Source: Armatimonadota bacterium
Lineage (GTDB): Bacteria; Armatimonadota; Chthonomonadetes; Chthonomonadales; CAJBBX01
Reading direction: 5' to 3'
DNA length: 42,972 nucleotides
Assembly: GCA_026392115.1 (NCBI GenBank)
Contig: JAPLCQ010000048.1
Coordinates: 1-42,972 of the forward strand
Both the position numbers and the translations under genes were made by a program. Below the pieces are notes generated by a model. The model saw nothing but the letters and a program-made list of their open reading frames with translations, was not told the origin of the DNA and did not search any database. This document shows positions 25,578 to 35,152 of this stretch, piece after piece (the first letter of the stretch is position 1; each line of letters begins with the position of its first letter).

Positions 25578-26681
25578 ATGAAATCGCGGCGAATCTGGGC
25601 CGAAATCGATCTCGGGGCCATCAAGGCCAACGCCGCCGCCGTCGCTGACCTGGTTGCCCCCAGCCGCATCCTGGCCGTCGTTAAGGCCGACGCCTACGGG
25701 CACGGCATGGTTCCCGTGGCGCGAGCGCTGGTCGGATCGAGCATCCGCGGCTATGCCGTAGCGGGTCTCGACGAGGCGCTGACCCTTCGGTCCGCTATGG
25801 GCCGAGCGCCTTGCATCGTGGCCCTGTCGCCGCTTCCGCCCGGCTCCGAGCCTGACGCGGTTGAGTCCGACATCGCATGTCTGGTCTCCGACGCCGACGG
25901 CATTGCCCGGTTTGCCGCAGCGGCTGAAGCCGTGGGTCGGCCCGCCCGCGTCCACCTTGAGGTCGATACCGGCATGGGTCGCACGGGCGCGGCTCTGGAT
26001 GCCGTCCGCCCCCTGCTGCGTCAGGCGTTGAACGGACCGCATGTGCGGCTTGAGGGAATCTGCACCCATCTCGCGGCCGCCGACCTCGACCCTGACTTCA
26101 CGCGAGCCCAGTTGGCGAGGTTCGCCGATATCTCAACGGTGGCTCCGCCAGGCATTGCGCGCCACTGCGCCGCATCGACGGGCATCCTCGGATACCCGGA
26201 TGCCCGTTACGATCTGGTTCGGCCCGGCATGCTCCTCTACGGACTGCGCCCGGCCATGGAGGGCGCCGATCTGCCGATGCGAAAGGCACTGGCCCTGCGC
26301 TGCTCCGTGTCTCTGGTTCAGGAGATGCCGGAGGGATGGACCGTGGGCTACGGCCGCACCGCAAAGCTGGCGCGCCCGTCCCGAGTGGCCGTGCTCACTG
26401 TCGGCTACGGCGACGGCTTCCCGCGCGCCCTGTCGAATGTCGGCGTCGCCCTGGTGTGTGGCCGCCGATGCCCAATCGTCGGCACGGTCTGCATGGACCT
26501 CACCATGTTGGACGTAACCGACGCGCCCGAGGTCCGCGCCGGCCACACGGCTACGCTCATTGGTTGTGACGGTCCTGAGCGGATCACGGTCGAAGAGATC
26601 GCCCGTACGATCGGAACCACGGAGCACGAGATCACCACGCGCCTGATGCCGCGAGTGCCGCGGGACTACCGCCGCGGCTGA
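25578..26681 (+). CDS. alr: Alanine racemase
   Basis: A 367-residue PLP enzyme that makes D-alanine for peptidoglycan. The PLP lysine is K36 in AVVKADAYGHG; GLDEALTLR, HLEVDTGMGRTG, CTHLAAAD, RPGMLLYG, the catalytic tyrosine segment VGYGRT, VGYGDGFPR and VGTVCMDLTMLDV follow in the family order. ATG 25578 fits the conserved start and AAGGA at 25563-25567; GTG 25569 lies too close to that site. It is followed by mreBCD on the same strand, a cell-wall and shape group, but a separate -10 box precedes mreB. Ald upstream also handles alanine. Confidence 0.96.
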   Translation: MKSRRIWAEIDLGAIKANAAAVADLVAPSRILAVVKADAYGHGMVPVARALVGSSIRGYAVAGLDEALTLRSAMGRAPCIVALSPLPPGSEPDAVESDIACLVSDADGIARFAAAAEAVGRPARVHLEVDTGMGRTGAALDAVRPLLRQALNGPHVRLEGICTHLAAADLDPDFTRAQLARFADISTVAPPGIARHCAASTGILGYPDARYDLVRPGMLLYGLRPAMEGADLPMRKALALRCSVSLVQEMPEGWTVGYGRTAKLARPSRVAVLTVGYGDGFPRALSNVGVALVCGRRCPIVGTVCMDLTMLDVTDAPEVRAGHTATLIGCDGPERITVEEIARTIGTTEHEITTRLMPRVPRDYRRG

Positions 26682-26714
26682 GCCGCCCCCGCGCCGGGGC
26701 GCAAGGCCGGGTGC

Positions 26715-26720
26715 TATACT
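26715..26720 (+). promoter_or_regulatory. Probable -10 element upstream of mreB
   Basis: TATACT at 26715-26720 lies 94 bp before the mreB ATG in the 133-bp alr-mreB gap. The -35 region is not clear. A small GC hairpin (26685-26700) lies just upstream and could help end the alr transcript. A leader of about 88 nt would result, with GGGAG as a distant ribosome-binding site. Confidence 0.4.
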
Positions 26721-26814
26721 AGATACTGCGTCCTCCCGCCAGGGGTGGGCGCTATATGTATTGCCGCCGCCATCTGAGGGCGCTTAGCCTGGCGCTCGGG
26801 AGCCTGTACTCCGT

Positions 26815-27831
26815 ATGAATATCATCCGCGGTCTGCTGGGCCGGTTCTCTCGTGATATGGGGATCGACCTGGGCACCGCCAACACATTGGTTCACGTTCG
26901 CGGCCGCGGCATCATGCTCCGCGAGCCCTCGGTGGTTGCCATTGACCGCGACACCAAGAAGGTCCTCGCCGTGGGCGAGGGCGCGAAGCGCATGCTCGGG
27001 CGCACCCCCGGCAGCATCGTGGCCCTCCGCCCATTGAAGGACGGCGTCATCGCCGACTTCGAGCAGACCGAGAAAATGCTCCGGTACTTCATAGACAAGG
27101 TGACCCGGCGCTCACTCCTCTCGGCCCCGCGCGTCGTTGTCGGCATCCCATCGGTGGTCACTGAGGTCGAGCGCCGCGCCGTTCTGGACGCCACCCGTAA
27201 GGCCGGCGCCAAGGTGGCCGCGGCCATCGGCGCCGGGCTACCCATCGTCGAACCCACGGGTTCCATGATCGTCGACATCGGCGGCGGCACCACCGAAGTT
27301 GCCGTGATCTCTCTGGGCGGCATCGTGACCAGCCGATCCATCCGCATCGCCGGCGATGAACTGGATGAGGCCATCGTCGCCTACGTGCGCCGGACCTACA
27401 ACCTCTTCATCGGCGACCGTATGGCCGAGGATGCGAAGTTCGCCGTGGGTTCGGCCTTCCCCAGCGACGAGCAGCGAACCATGGATGTCCGCGGACGCGA
27501 CCTGCTGAGCGGCCTCCCGCGAAGCGCCACGATCACGCTGGACGAGACCCGTGACGCCATCCAGGAGCCACTGAACGCCATTGTGGAGGCCGTCAAGGTA
27601 ACACTGGAGACCTGCCCGCCCGAACTGGCCGCGGACATCATGGAGCGCGGTATCGTGCTGGCCGGCGGCGGCGCGCTGCTGCATGGCCTCGACCGCCTGA
27701 TCTCCCGCGAAACCTCAATGCCGGTCCACATCGCCGAGGATCCCCTCTCCTGCGTCGTCATCGGCACCGGGCGGGTCCTGGAGAGCATCGAGACCAGCCC
27801 CGAGCTTCGCAAGGTGCTTCGCAGCGGATAG
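26815..27831 (+). CDS. mreB: Rod-shape-determining protein MreB
   Basis: A 338-residue bacterial actin homologue forming membrane-bound filaments that organise side-wall synthesis. Seen are an N-terminal hydrophobic/basic membrane anchor ([14 protein letters not shown]), phosphate-1 loop GIDLGTANT (16-24), [55 protein letters not shown] with phosphate-2, and the adenosine motif [14 protein letters not shown]. The segment [18 protein letters not shown] replaces the more usual IGxxxAExIKxxIGSA with minor changes. It is the first gene of mreBCD; mreC follows after 66 bp. The organism is therefore probably rod-shaped or elongated. Confidence 0.97.
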   Translation: MNIIRGLLGRFSRDMGIDLGTANTLVHVRGRGIMLREPSVVAIDRDTKKVLAVGEGAKRMLGRTPGSIVALRPLKDGVIADFEQTEKMLRYFIDKVTRRSLLSAPRVVVGIPSVVTEVERRAVLDATRKAGAKVAAAIGAGLPIVEPTGSMIVDIGGGTTEVAVISLGGIVTSRSIRIAGDELDEAIVAYVRRTYNLFIGDRMAEDAKFAVGSAFPSDEQRTMDVRGRDLLSGLPRSATITLDETRDAIQEPLNAIVEAVKVTLETCPPELAADIMERGIVLAGGGALLHGLDRLISRETSMPVHIAEDPLSCVVIGTGRVLESIETSPELRKVLRSG

Positions 27832-27897
27832 CGCCGCACCCACCCGGCCTGTCCGCAGGCGCAAGGCGCAAGGCGCGCCCAGGAGCGGCGTCAAGCC

Positions 27898-28734
27898 ATG
27901 CTGCTGACCGACACCCACAGACCCCGCAATCGGTACTTCGGCGTGGTCATATGCGTGGCAATCGGCATCGGCCTGGGCATCTGGTTCGGTGCGTCGCGCT
28001 CCACCGGCAGAAGCTCACCCCTGGCCGCCGCCGTACGCTCAGCGACACAACCCGCCGTGATGGGCGCGCGAGCCGTCGGCACATGGATGCGCAGACAGAC
28101 GAGCTGGGTCGTACGAGCCAGGCAACTCGAGGCCGAGAACCAGAGGCTGCGCGCACATGTGGGCAGGCTCGAAGGCGAGATCGCCGGGCTACACGAAGCG
28201 GACGCCGCGGCGTCCCGACTGAGAGCCCAGATCGGGTTCGCCCTGACGCCCTTGCCGCGTCGGCTGGCGGCCGACGTCGTGGCGCTCCACCCGAGCCCCT
28301 ATTGCGACTCGGTGACGCTGAACCGCGGCGCCTCCGACGGAATCCGAGCCGGTATGGTGGTCTGCGCGCCGCAAGGGGTTCTCGGACGGGTGTTCGAGGT
28401 GGCGCCCGGCACCTGCGGCGTCCTCTTGCTGACCGACTCGCGGTGCGCCATCGGCTCCGTCATCCAGCGCGCCGATTCCCGTGTGACGGGCGTTTGCCGG
28501 GGCACGGGCGCCAAGTCGCTGAGCATGGTCTATGTGGACCACGACGCCGATGTTCGCGTGGGCGACGCAGTGGTCTCGTCGGGCATGGGCGAGGCGCTGG
28601 GCATCTTCCCCAAAGGCCTCCCGATCGGTCGCGTCACGCGCGTGGGCGATGACATGAGCGGCGCGGCGAAGGTCATCGATGTGGCTCCGGCCGCCGCCTA
28701 CGATCGCATCGAGGAAGCGTACATCCTGCTGTGA
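27898..28734 (+). CDS. mreC: Rod-shape-determining protein MreC
   Basis: A 278-residue bitopic membrane protein: a short cytoplasmic start, one membrane helix (about residues 14-30, VVICVAIGIGLGIWFG), a periplasmic coiled coil (about 72-110, ARQLEAENQRLRAHVGRLEGEI) and two beta domains containing the family segments VTLNRGASDGIRAGMVV, GVLGRVFEV, LLTDSRCAIGSVIQ and VVSSGMGEALGIFPKGLPIGRV. MreC links the MreB filaments to the periplasmic wall synthases. The start has GGAGCGG upstream. The 66-bp gap before it contains a short repeat of GCAAGGC units. It overlaps mreD by 4 bases. Confidence 0.95.
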   Translation: MLLTDTHRPRNRYFGVVICVAIGIGLGIWFGASRSTGRSSPLAAAVRSATQPAVMGARAVGTWMRRQTSWVVRARQLEAENQRLRAHVGRLEGEIAGLHEADAAASRLRAQIGFALTPLPRRLAADVVALHPSPYCDSVTLNRGASDGIRAGMVVCAPQGVLGRVFEVAPGTCGVLLLTDSRCAIGSVIQRADSRVTGVCRGTGAKSLSMVYVDHDADVRVGDAVVSSGMGEALGIFPKGLPIGRVTRVGDDMSGAAKVIDVAPAAAYDRIEEAYILL

Positions 28735-29231
28735 AGTCCCGCAGCACGCGCATCTGGGCCTGGATCGCCGTCGTGGGCGGTTTCATCTTCGATATGGCAT
28801 ACGGCCACACCCTCAGCGTAGGTCCGCTTCGCGCCGACCTTGGGTTCGTCTGCCTCATGGTGGCCGGCCTTTTCGTGGGAGCGAGCACAGGCGCCGTGCT
28901 GGGCCTCGCCCTGGGCATCCTACAGGCATCCTACGGCTCTGTGTACGCAGGCAGCGTCATGGTCAGCCGGGCGGCCGCCGGTTGGGGCGTGGGCGTGTTG
29001 GAAGAGCACCTGTTCCGCGACAGCGCCCACGTTGCGGTAGCCCTCACCTTCGCGGGCACGCTCTTCTGCGAGCTCACCTTCTTCGCGTGCGCGCCACAGT
29101 CTGCCATCGGTGAGTTTGCCACCGGGTCGTTCTGGACGGCCTGCGGCAACGGCCTGCTGGCGTTGCCGGTCTATCTGGCGTTGCGCCGCGTGATGGCGCG
29201 GAGGACCGACGACGTCGATTACTCCAGGTAG
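28731..29231 (+). CDS. mreD: Rod-shape-determining protein MreD
   Basis: A 166-residue, very hydrophobic protein with about five membrane segments (for example AWIAVVGGFIFDMAYG, LGFVCLMVAGLFVGASTG, VALTFAGTLFCELTFF). Sequence identity to the family is low as usual, but size, topology, position after mreC and the motif of an acidic residue in the first helix (FDM) fit MreD. It starts at GTG 28731, overlapping the mreC stop by 4 bases. Its last 13 bp overlap the end of the convergent SIS gene with no terminator between. Confidence 0.88.
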   Translation: MKSRSTRIWAWIAVVGGFIFDMAYGHTLSVGPLRADLGFVCLMVAGLFVGASTGAVLGLALGILQASYGSVYAGSVMVSRAAAGWGVGVLEEHLFRDSAHVAVALTFAGTLFCELTFFACAPQSAIGEFATGSFWTACGNGLLALPVYLALRRVMARRTDDVDYSR

Positions 29232-29956
29232 TGAATCCTGTCCCGGTACCGGGCGAGCAGATCGGCGTTGTGCTCGTCTCCGCCGTCCAAGTTGGCGCTC
29301 ATGTAGACCGGCGGCACGACCCCTTTCTGAAGCAGCTTGGCCACCACCTCCGTCACCAGCGCGTTCACGAGGGCGCATCCAGTGACACTGGAGAGCGGTC
29401 CAACGCGCTGGCTGAGGCCGGGAAGCTCCACTGCGGCGTCGCCGTAGGGCGCCCCGTTGTCGAGGACCAACGTACAAAGCTCCGGCATCTTGCAGCCCGA
29501 CGGGTGGCGGCTGGTGACCCCGGAGCTGTACGCTACCGACGTGATGCCGATGACGCTGACGCCCTTCTCTCGCGCGGCGAGGGCCATGTCGATGGCCACG
29601 GCGTTGCGGCCCGAAGTGGACGCCAGCAGCAGCGCATCACCTGCGCGGGCCGCGACCGAGCCGAAGAGGGCCTTGCCCAACCCGACGACGCGCTCCAACT
29701 GCGATGTGAGTGGCATTGGCCGCACCAAGGTGTTCATGCCGTGCGGGTAGATCGGGTTCACAAGCATGAGGCCGCCGGTGCGGTAGACCAGCTCCTCGGT
29801 CAGCATGAACGAGTGGCTGGCCCCGAACGACCAGAGGGCGCCGCCATCCACGATGCACTCCACGAGCAAGCGCGCGGCAGCCTCGATGGCTTCGGACTGC
29901 GCGGCCACGCGGTCCAGGGCGGCGTGGGCCTCGGCGAAATAGGCGGCGGCTCCCAT
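29219..29956 (-). CDS. SIS-domain sugar isomerase paralogue 1
   Basis: A 245-residue SIS (phosphosugar-binding) protein of the 'sugar isomerase domain' group related to UPF0309. An N-terminal helix pair precedes LWSFGASHSFMLTEELVYRTGG, the phosphate-binding loop STSGRNAVAIDMALAAREKG, GITSVAYS, SRHPSGCKM and LDNGAPYGDAAVELPG; the C-terminus has VYMSANLDGGDEHN. Such proteins bind or isomerise phosphorylated sugars. It is the last gene of a leftward operon, 2 bp after a paralogue with the same motif order. The two may form a heterodimer or act on successive intermediates (inference). The substrate is unknown. Confidence 0.88.
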   Translation of the reverse strand: MGAAAYFAEAHAALDRVAAQSEAIEAAARLLVECIVDGGALWSFGASHSFMLTEELVYRTGGLMLVNPIYPHGMNTLVRPMPLTSQLERVVGLGKALFGSVAARAGDALLLASTSGRNAVAIDMALAAREKGVSVIGITSVAYSSGVTSRHPSGCKMPELCTLVLDNGAPYGDAAVELPGLSQRVGPLSSVTGCALVNALVTEVVAKLLQKGVVPPVYMSANLDGGDEHNADLLARYRDRIHYLE

Positions 29957-29958
29957 GG

Positions 29959-30699
29959 TCAGTACCCTCGCTCCTGGTAGCGCGCCCGAGCCGCCTGGTA
30001 GTAGTCCATGCCGCCGGGCCGGTTGACGCTCATGTAGACCGTGGGCGCATCGCCCTCGGACGCCATGGTCTCGATCACACGCTCCCAGATGAGCCAGCCG
30101 CCGATGTCCATGGAAACGCCGGAGACCGGCAGAACATCGATGTCAACGCCCGGAACGCTGCAGGCGGCGTCGCCCAACGGTGCGCCGTTGTCAATCACCA
30201 CATCGGCCACGTCGCGCAGCTTCTTGCCCGACGGGTGCAGCGACTCGACCTGCTCCGTGTAGACCAGCGACGTGAAGGCCACCACCTTGATGCCGCACGC
30301 GCGGGCGGCCTCGGACATTTCGATGGGCCGCACGTTGCGTCCCGAGACGGAACCCACCAGCAGCACATCGCCGGGGCGCATGGCGCTCGTGCGCACGGCG
30401 AGCCTGATGGCCTCGATCTCGCGATCCACGGCCTCGGCCGCGGGTCGACCGGTCAGGCACTCCGGCACCGAGTCGCTGACGCTAAACGAGAAGGAGAAGG
30501 ACTGCACGGCCGCTAGCCCGCCAGCGCGGTTCAGAAAGTCGCCCTGGGTACCGTGGCCTATCTCCGCGCAGAACACGGCGCCCCGGTTGCGCAGGGCACA
30601 AACCACCAAACCGGCAGCCGCGTCGATGGCCGGGCCCTGCGTGGCCTCATAGTGCTCAAGAATGCGCCGTACGGCGCCAGCGTAACGGTACTCGGTCAC
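29959..30699 (-). CDS. SIS-domain sugar isomerase paralogue 2
   Basis: A 246-residue SIS protein with the same layout as its downstream neighbour: AVFCAEIGHGTQGDFLNRAGG, phosphate loop SVSGRNVRPIEMSEAARACG, FTSLVYT, SLHPSGKKL, IDNGAPLGDAACSVPG, and a C-terminal VYMSVNRPGGMDYY. Differences cluster in the region after the first loop (FSFSFSVSD here, against VNPIYPHG in the partner) and are likely to change specificity. The start overlaps the stop of the upstream kinase gene by 4 bases (ATGA), so kinase and isomerase are translationally coupled, as expected for consecutive steps of sugar use. Confidence 0.88.
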   Translation of the reverse strand: MTEYRYAGAVRRILEHYEATQGPAIDAAAGLVVCALRNRGAVFCAEIGHGTQGDFLNRAGGLAAVQSFSFSFSVSDSVPECLTGRPAAEAVDREIEAIRLAVRTSAMRPGDVLLVGSVSGRNVRPIEMSEAARACGIKVVAFTSLVYTEQVESLHPSGKKLRDVADVVIDNGAPLGDAACSVPGVDIDVLPVSGVSMDIGGWLIWERVIETMASEGDAPTVYMSVNRPGGMDYYQAARARYQERGY

Positions 30700-31688
30700 T
30701 GCGTCTCCTCCTCCTTGCGCGGCGCGTCGGCCGGAACCTGCTCCAGCAGACGCTCCCTCAGATTAGCGTCGACCCCAGGCACGCCGGCGGCCCCCGCCAG
30801 CAGCACTCCCAACACGGCCGGCCGGCGGTGGCGCATGGGGCGCAGGTTCGGCGCGAAGCGGGCTACGGCAGCGCAGAGCGCAGACCAGTAGAAGTCCGAA
30901 CCCACGGCCACGCTGCCGGTACCCACCATGGCCAGCGGCCTGTCCCCCACCCCGGCACGATCCGTGACATCGCGTACGGACTCCGCCATGTCTTCCGCCG
31001 CGGTCCGCAGGATGCCCAGGGCCACGCGATCGCCTGCACGGGCATGCTCGTCCACTAGGCGCGACAGCGAGGCGATCTCGGCGCGGTCGCGGCACATCAG
31101 CATATACGGGACCATCGCGAAGGGGCCGTCCTCCTCGCTGACGAACCGGGCCAGCGCCTTCGGCACGGACTCGGCCAGCGACGTGGCGTGACGCCTATGC
31201 CACGACGCCTGCCCCACGGCGCGAACGGCCAGCAGGCCGATCTGAAAGGCGCTGCCATGGTCACCGAGCAACGGACCAAGGGCGTCGAGCGTAACCGACG
31301 TTCCTTCCGGCGTGCTCGCATGGCAGAGGGCGCCGGTGCCCGCCAGCACCACCACGCCGCATCGCTCGCCGGCCAGGGCCAGCGCGGCGCTCTCCTCGGT
31401 CACCCACGAGGCCGAGAGCTGGGTGCCGCCGCACCTGGCAAGCGCGTCGGCCGGCAGAGCGCTGCGACCGATCACATGGATGCCCGCGCCCGCGGGAGCC
31501 GTGGCCAGTGCGCGGCGAACCGCCTCGGTCACGCTTCGCTCCGACCTGCCGCTGCCTCCCGCGCCTCGACCGCTGTGCGGATCGCCCACGTCGCAACGCC
31601 CGCGGCCCAGCGCCCGCCCGTCCAGCGATACGAGCAGGGCGTCGCTCTTGGTGCCGCCACTGTCCACGGCCAACAGACAGGCTTGCAT
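30696..31688 (-). CDS. BadF/BadG/BcrA/BcrD-type sugar kinase (N-acetylglucosamine kinase-like)
   Basis: A 330-residue ASKHA-fold kinase resembling eukaryotic-type N-acetylglucosamine kinase and the BadF/BadG family. Phosphate-1 motif LAVDSGGTKSDALL is at the N-terminus; VVLAGTGALCHA and LGDHGSAFQIG form the phosphate-2 and substrate region; VGTGSVAVG and PAVLGVLLAGAAG complete the fold. The likely role is ATP-dependent phosphorylation of an amino sugar or related sugar before the SIS isomerases act. It follows the glycyl-radical gene by 15 bp and overlaps the next gene. The substrate is inferred from family and context only. Confidence 0.85.
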   Translation of the reverse strand: MQACLLAVDSGGTKSDALLVSLDGRALGRGRCDVGDPHSGRGAGGSGRSERSVTEAVRRALATAPAGAGIHVIGRSALPADALARCGGTQLSASWVTEESAALALAGERCGVVVLAGTGALCHASTPEGTSVTLDALGPLLGDHGSAFQIGLLAVRAVGQASWHRRHATSLAESVPKALARFVSEEDGPFAMVPYMLMCRDRAEIASLSRLVDEHARAGDRVALGILRTAAEDMAESVRDVTDRAGVGDRPLAMVGTGSVAVGSDFYWSALCAAVARFAPNLRPMRHRRPAVLGVLLAGAAGVPGVDANLRERLLEQVPADAPRKEEETQ

Positions 31689-31703
31689 GACGGCCAGACG
31701 ATC

Positions 31704-33862
31704 CTAGAAGCCCGAGTGCTCGGTGCGGGCGATGATCTCGTCCTGCAGCGCCGGCGAGAGGTCGCAGAAGTAGTCGCTGTACCCGGCCACGCGCACAATC
31801 AGATCTCGATGCTCCTTCGGATTGGCGCGCGCGGCCAGTAGGGTGGCGCGATCGACCACGTTGAACTGGATGTGGTGGCCGTCCATCCGGAAGTAGGACC
31901 GCACCAGCGAGGAGAGGCTCTCCAGTCCCTGTTCGCCCTCCAGCACCGACGGAGAGAACTTCAGGTTCAGCAGCGTGCCGCCGGTGCGAACGTGATCCAT
32001 CTTGGCGGCGGACCGGATCACCGCCGTGGGACCGTTGCGGTCGGCGCCCTGCACCGGCGATATGCCCTCGGACAAGGGCCTGCCCGCTCGGCGCCCGTCC
32101 GGCGACGCGCCAGTGACCGAACCGAAGTAGATGTGGCACGTGGTCGGCAGCATGTTGATGCGGTAGCGCCCTCCCCGCGTATTGGGCCTGCCGTTCACCG
32201 CGCCGTAGTAGACCTCAAACACGCGCCGCATGATGGCATCCGCAGCGTCATCGTCATTGCCGTAGCGCGGAGTGCGGGTCGCCAGCGCGTCGCCCAGGCC
32301 CTCGCACCCGTCGAAGTCGGAGCGCAGGGCCCGCATCAGATCTGCCATGCTGACCGTACGGCGGTCGTAGACATGGCTCCGGATGGCCGAGAGGCTGTCC
32401 GTCACCGAGCCGATGCCCACGCCCTGCAGGTAGCTGCTGTTGTAGCGCGCCCCGCCGGCGTGGTAGTCGTTGCCGAGGGCCAGGCAATCGTCGATGAGCA
32501 GAGAGAGAAACGGCGCCGGCATCCGCGTGGCATAGAGCCGCTCGATGGCGTTGCTGCCTCGGAGCTTGACCTCCACGAAGTGGCGGACCTGCGTCTCAAA
32601 GGCGGCCATCAGGTCATCGAATGTGGCGAAGCCCTCGACCGGGCCTGTGGCGGGCCCCAACCGAACGCCCGTGCGGGGGTCCACGCCGTCGTTCAGCGTC
32701 ACCTCCAGCACCTTCGGCAGGTTGAAGTAGCCCACGAGGATGTAGGCTTCCTTGCCGAACGCGCCGGTCTCTACGCAGCCGCTTGCGCCGCCGCACCGGG
32801 CGTCTTCCACGGACTTGCCCTGCCGCAGCATCTCCTCGATGATGGTGTCGGCGTTGAAAACGGACGGCTGCTGCCGCTCTCGGCCGCCGTGACGCCCACC
32901 TTGGGCGGCGCGGGCTGGTTGTTGAACTTCACCCAGAAGCACTGCAGCAACTCGCGCGCGGCCTCGTCCGTCAGGCTGCCGTCGGCCAGACCCGCCTCAT
33001 AGAAGGGCAGGAGGTGCTGGTCGAGCCGCCCGGGGCAGAACGAATCCCACGTGTTGAGCTCAATGATGACGCCCAGGTGGCAGAACCAGTAGGCTTGGAG
33101 CGCCTCGTAGAACGTGCGCGGCGCGTGCGCGGGGACCCGGTCACATATCTCGGCGATGGCGAGGAGTTCGGCGCGGCGGGCGGCGTCGACGGCATCGAAG
33201 GCCAAGGCCCGAGCCAACTCGGCATGCCGCCCGGCGAAGGCGACGATGGCCCGGGCGCAGATCGCCATGGCCATCAGTTGCTCGCGCTTGTCGTACGCGA
33301 CCGGATCGCCCACTAGGTCCAGCGCGGCGGCGTTGGCGTCGGCCGTCGCGGCAAACTCGAGCATGCCGGTGCGGTAAATCTTGTCGTCCAGCACGGTGTG
33401 GCCCGGCGCCCGCTGCTCCATGAACTCCGTGAAGATGCCCGCCTCGTAGGCATCGAGCCATGGCTGCTCCATGGAGGCCAGCAGGAGGTCCCGCATGGCA
33501 CGGCCGCGCCAGAACGGAATCACGACATCGTCGTAGATGGCCGCGTCGGCCGCAGCCACGTGGAAGGGAATCTTCTCGCGCGAGCTCAGGATCTGCAGGT
33601 CGTCCGCCGTGTGGCAGCAGAGCTCAGGGTAGGTCGGCGTGGCCTTCGGTGCCGGGCCGCGTTCGCCGACGATGAGCTCATCCTCGCCGATCGTGATGGA
33701 CTGATGCGCCAGCAGGTACTCGAAGGCCAGAGCCCGCATCACAGGGATCGATACGGGCCGCGGCGTCTGATAGAACTCGGTGAGCAAGCGCGCACGCTCA
33801 GACGAGAGCGTCGGCACGGCCGCAAGGCTGGCCTCGCGGAGTCTCCGAACGCGGTCATTCAT
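31704..33862 (-). pseudogene. Glycyl-radical enzyme (PFL/dehydratase family) broken by internal deletion and frameshift
   Basis: Two overlapping frames make up one gene. The N-terminal frame starts at ATG 33862 (AGAGGGA upstream) and holds the PFL-family part, including ELNTWDSFCPGRLDQHLLPF and NNQPAPPKVGVTAAESGS. The C-terminal frame carries QPSVFNADTIIEEMLRQGKS, the active-site cysteine in GGASGCVETG (codon 32775-32777) and the radical glycine in RVAGYSDYF (31782-31784). At about 32868-32876 the sequence jumps from AESGS straight to QPSVF. Relatives have about 65 residues there (including the NDFxNIN and LLQPSSNVQ segments), so some 200 bp are missing and the frame shifts. As read, no active enzyme results. 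It is either a real pseudogene or an assembly error. No activating enzyme is in the window. Confidence 0.88.
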
Positions 33863-33940
33863 GGGCGATCCCTCTTGGCCGGCGCGTGGGCGGCCGCAGA
33901 CTGCCACGGGACGGCGGCGCCCCGCGCTACGCCCTCTAGG

Positions 33941-35152
33941 TTACCCGGCGGAGGCGGGAGGAACGCCCAGGGCCTCGGCGGCATCCCACAGCGCGGCGCA
34001 GAGGTACTCGTTCTCCGAATCCGTCATCGTCGGCGCGATGGGCAGGCAGAAGAGCCTACGACCGATCTCCTCGGCGATGGGCAACGGCGGGTTCCCCGTG
34101 TGGCGCCGCAGGAACTCGGACGTGCTGTGCACCGGCGGGTTGGCAACGATAGTCTCGACCCCATACCGGTCCTGGAGCAGGGCGCGAAGCCGGTCGCGCC
34201 ATTCGCCGCCGAGTTCCGGCTGCACGAGAAGGGTGTAGAGGTAGTAGCTGTGCCGACACCCCTCGGGCTCCCACGGGGTGACAATGCCGCCCAGGCCCGC
34301 CAACATCCGGTTGCGTGCTTGGGCCAGGGCGCGTCGCCGATCAACGAGCGCCTCCAGGCGACCGACCTGCACGGAGCCCAGAGCTGCCTGGACCCGGTTC
34401 ATCAGGTAGCTGCTCCCCCACTCCACGTCGCCTCCGAAGAAGCGGATGCGGCGCATGCGGGCGGCCAGGTCGGCGTCATCGGTCACCACCATGCCGCCCT
34501 CGCCCAACGTCACCATGTTCTTCATGGTATGGAAGCTGAAGACGGTACACCATCCCAGGGCGCCGATCTTGCCGCCCTTGTAGCCGCCGCCGCATGCGCG
34601 GGCGGCATCACCAATGACCTTGATCGGCCCGTACTTCGGGTGTTCGTGGCGCGCCGCCACTTCCAGCAACTCTTCCATCGGAGCGGAGCACCCGTTCATG
34701 TGGACCGGGTAGAGCGCGCGGGTCCGAGGCGTGATGCGGCTCTCGGCGTCGGATGGGTCCATCTGGAACGAGCGCGGATGGCTCTCGCAAGGGATCCACT
34801 GGCCGCCGTGGCCCGTGATCGAGAGCGGAGCGGCCTTGAAGTTGATGGTCGGGCAGATCACCTCATCGCCGGACTCCAGGTCGAGGCACATCATCGCCAG
34901 GTCGAGGCCCACGCCGGCGCTGTTGACCGAGATCGCATGCTTGACGCCGCAGAAGTCCGCGAAACGCTCCTCGAACTCGACGATCTCGTCGCCGCCGGAG
35001 AAGCCCACCTCGGGGTCCATGCACCTGCGCATGGTGGCAACGACGGCATCGATCTCCTCGGCGCCGTACTCGCTTCCGAAGTAGGGTTCCCCGTGCCACA
35101 CACGGGTCGGCCTCTGCCGGCTCAAGATCGCCTGTCGCTCCGATGCGTTCAT
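33941..35152 (-). CDS. DegT/DnrJ/EryC1/StrS family PLP aminotransferase
   Basis: A 403-residue sugar-aminotransferase-type protein. The PLP lysine is K211 in SFHTMKNMVTLGEGGMVVT, with GDAARACGGGYKG (D182 region) before it and NSAGVGLDLAM near 77. Family members transaminate keto sugars or act as dehydratases on nucleotide sugars; some catabolic relatives act on free amino-sugar acids. GGGAGG lies 7 bases before ATG 35152; the frame extends to 35179 but without support. It is the first gene of the leftward operon with the glycyl-radical gene, the kinase and two SIS genes. It is divergent from the amylase-family gene, with a 190-bp shared upstream region. Confidence 0.92.
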   Translation of the reverse strand: MNASERQAILSRQRPTRVWHGEPYFGSEYGAEEIDAVVATMRRCMDPEVGFSGGDEIVEFEERFADFCGVKHAISVNSAGVGLDLAMMCLDLESGDEVICPTINFKAAPLSITGHGGQWIPCESHPRSFQMDPSDAESRITPRTRALYPVHMNGCSAPMEELLEVAARHEHPKYGPIKVIGDAARACGGGYKGGKIGALGWCTVFSFHTMKNMVTLGEGGMVVTDDADLAARMRRIRFFGGDVEWGSSYLMNRVQAALGSVQVGRLEALVDRRRALAQARNRMLAGLGGIVTPWEPEGCRHSYYLYTLLVQPELGGEWRDRLRALLQDRYGVETIVANPPVHSTSEFLRRHTGNPPLPIAEEIGRRLFCLPIAPTMTDSENEYLCAALWDAAEALGVPPASAG

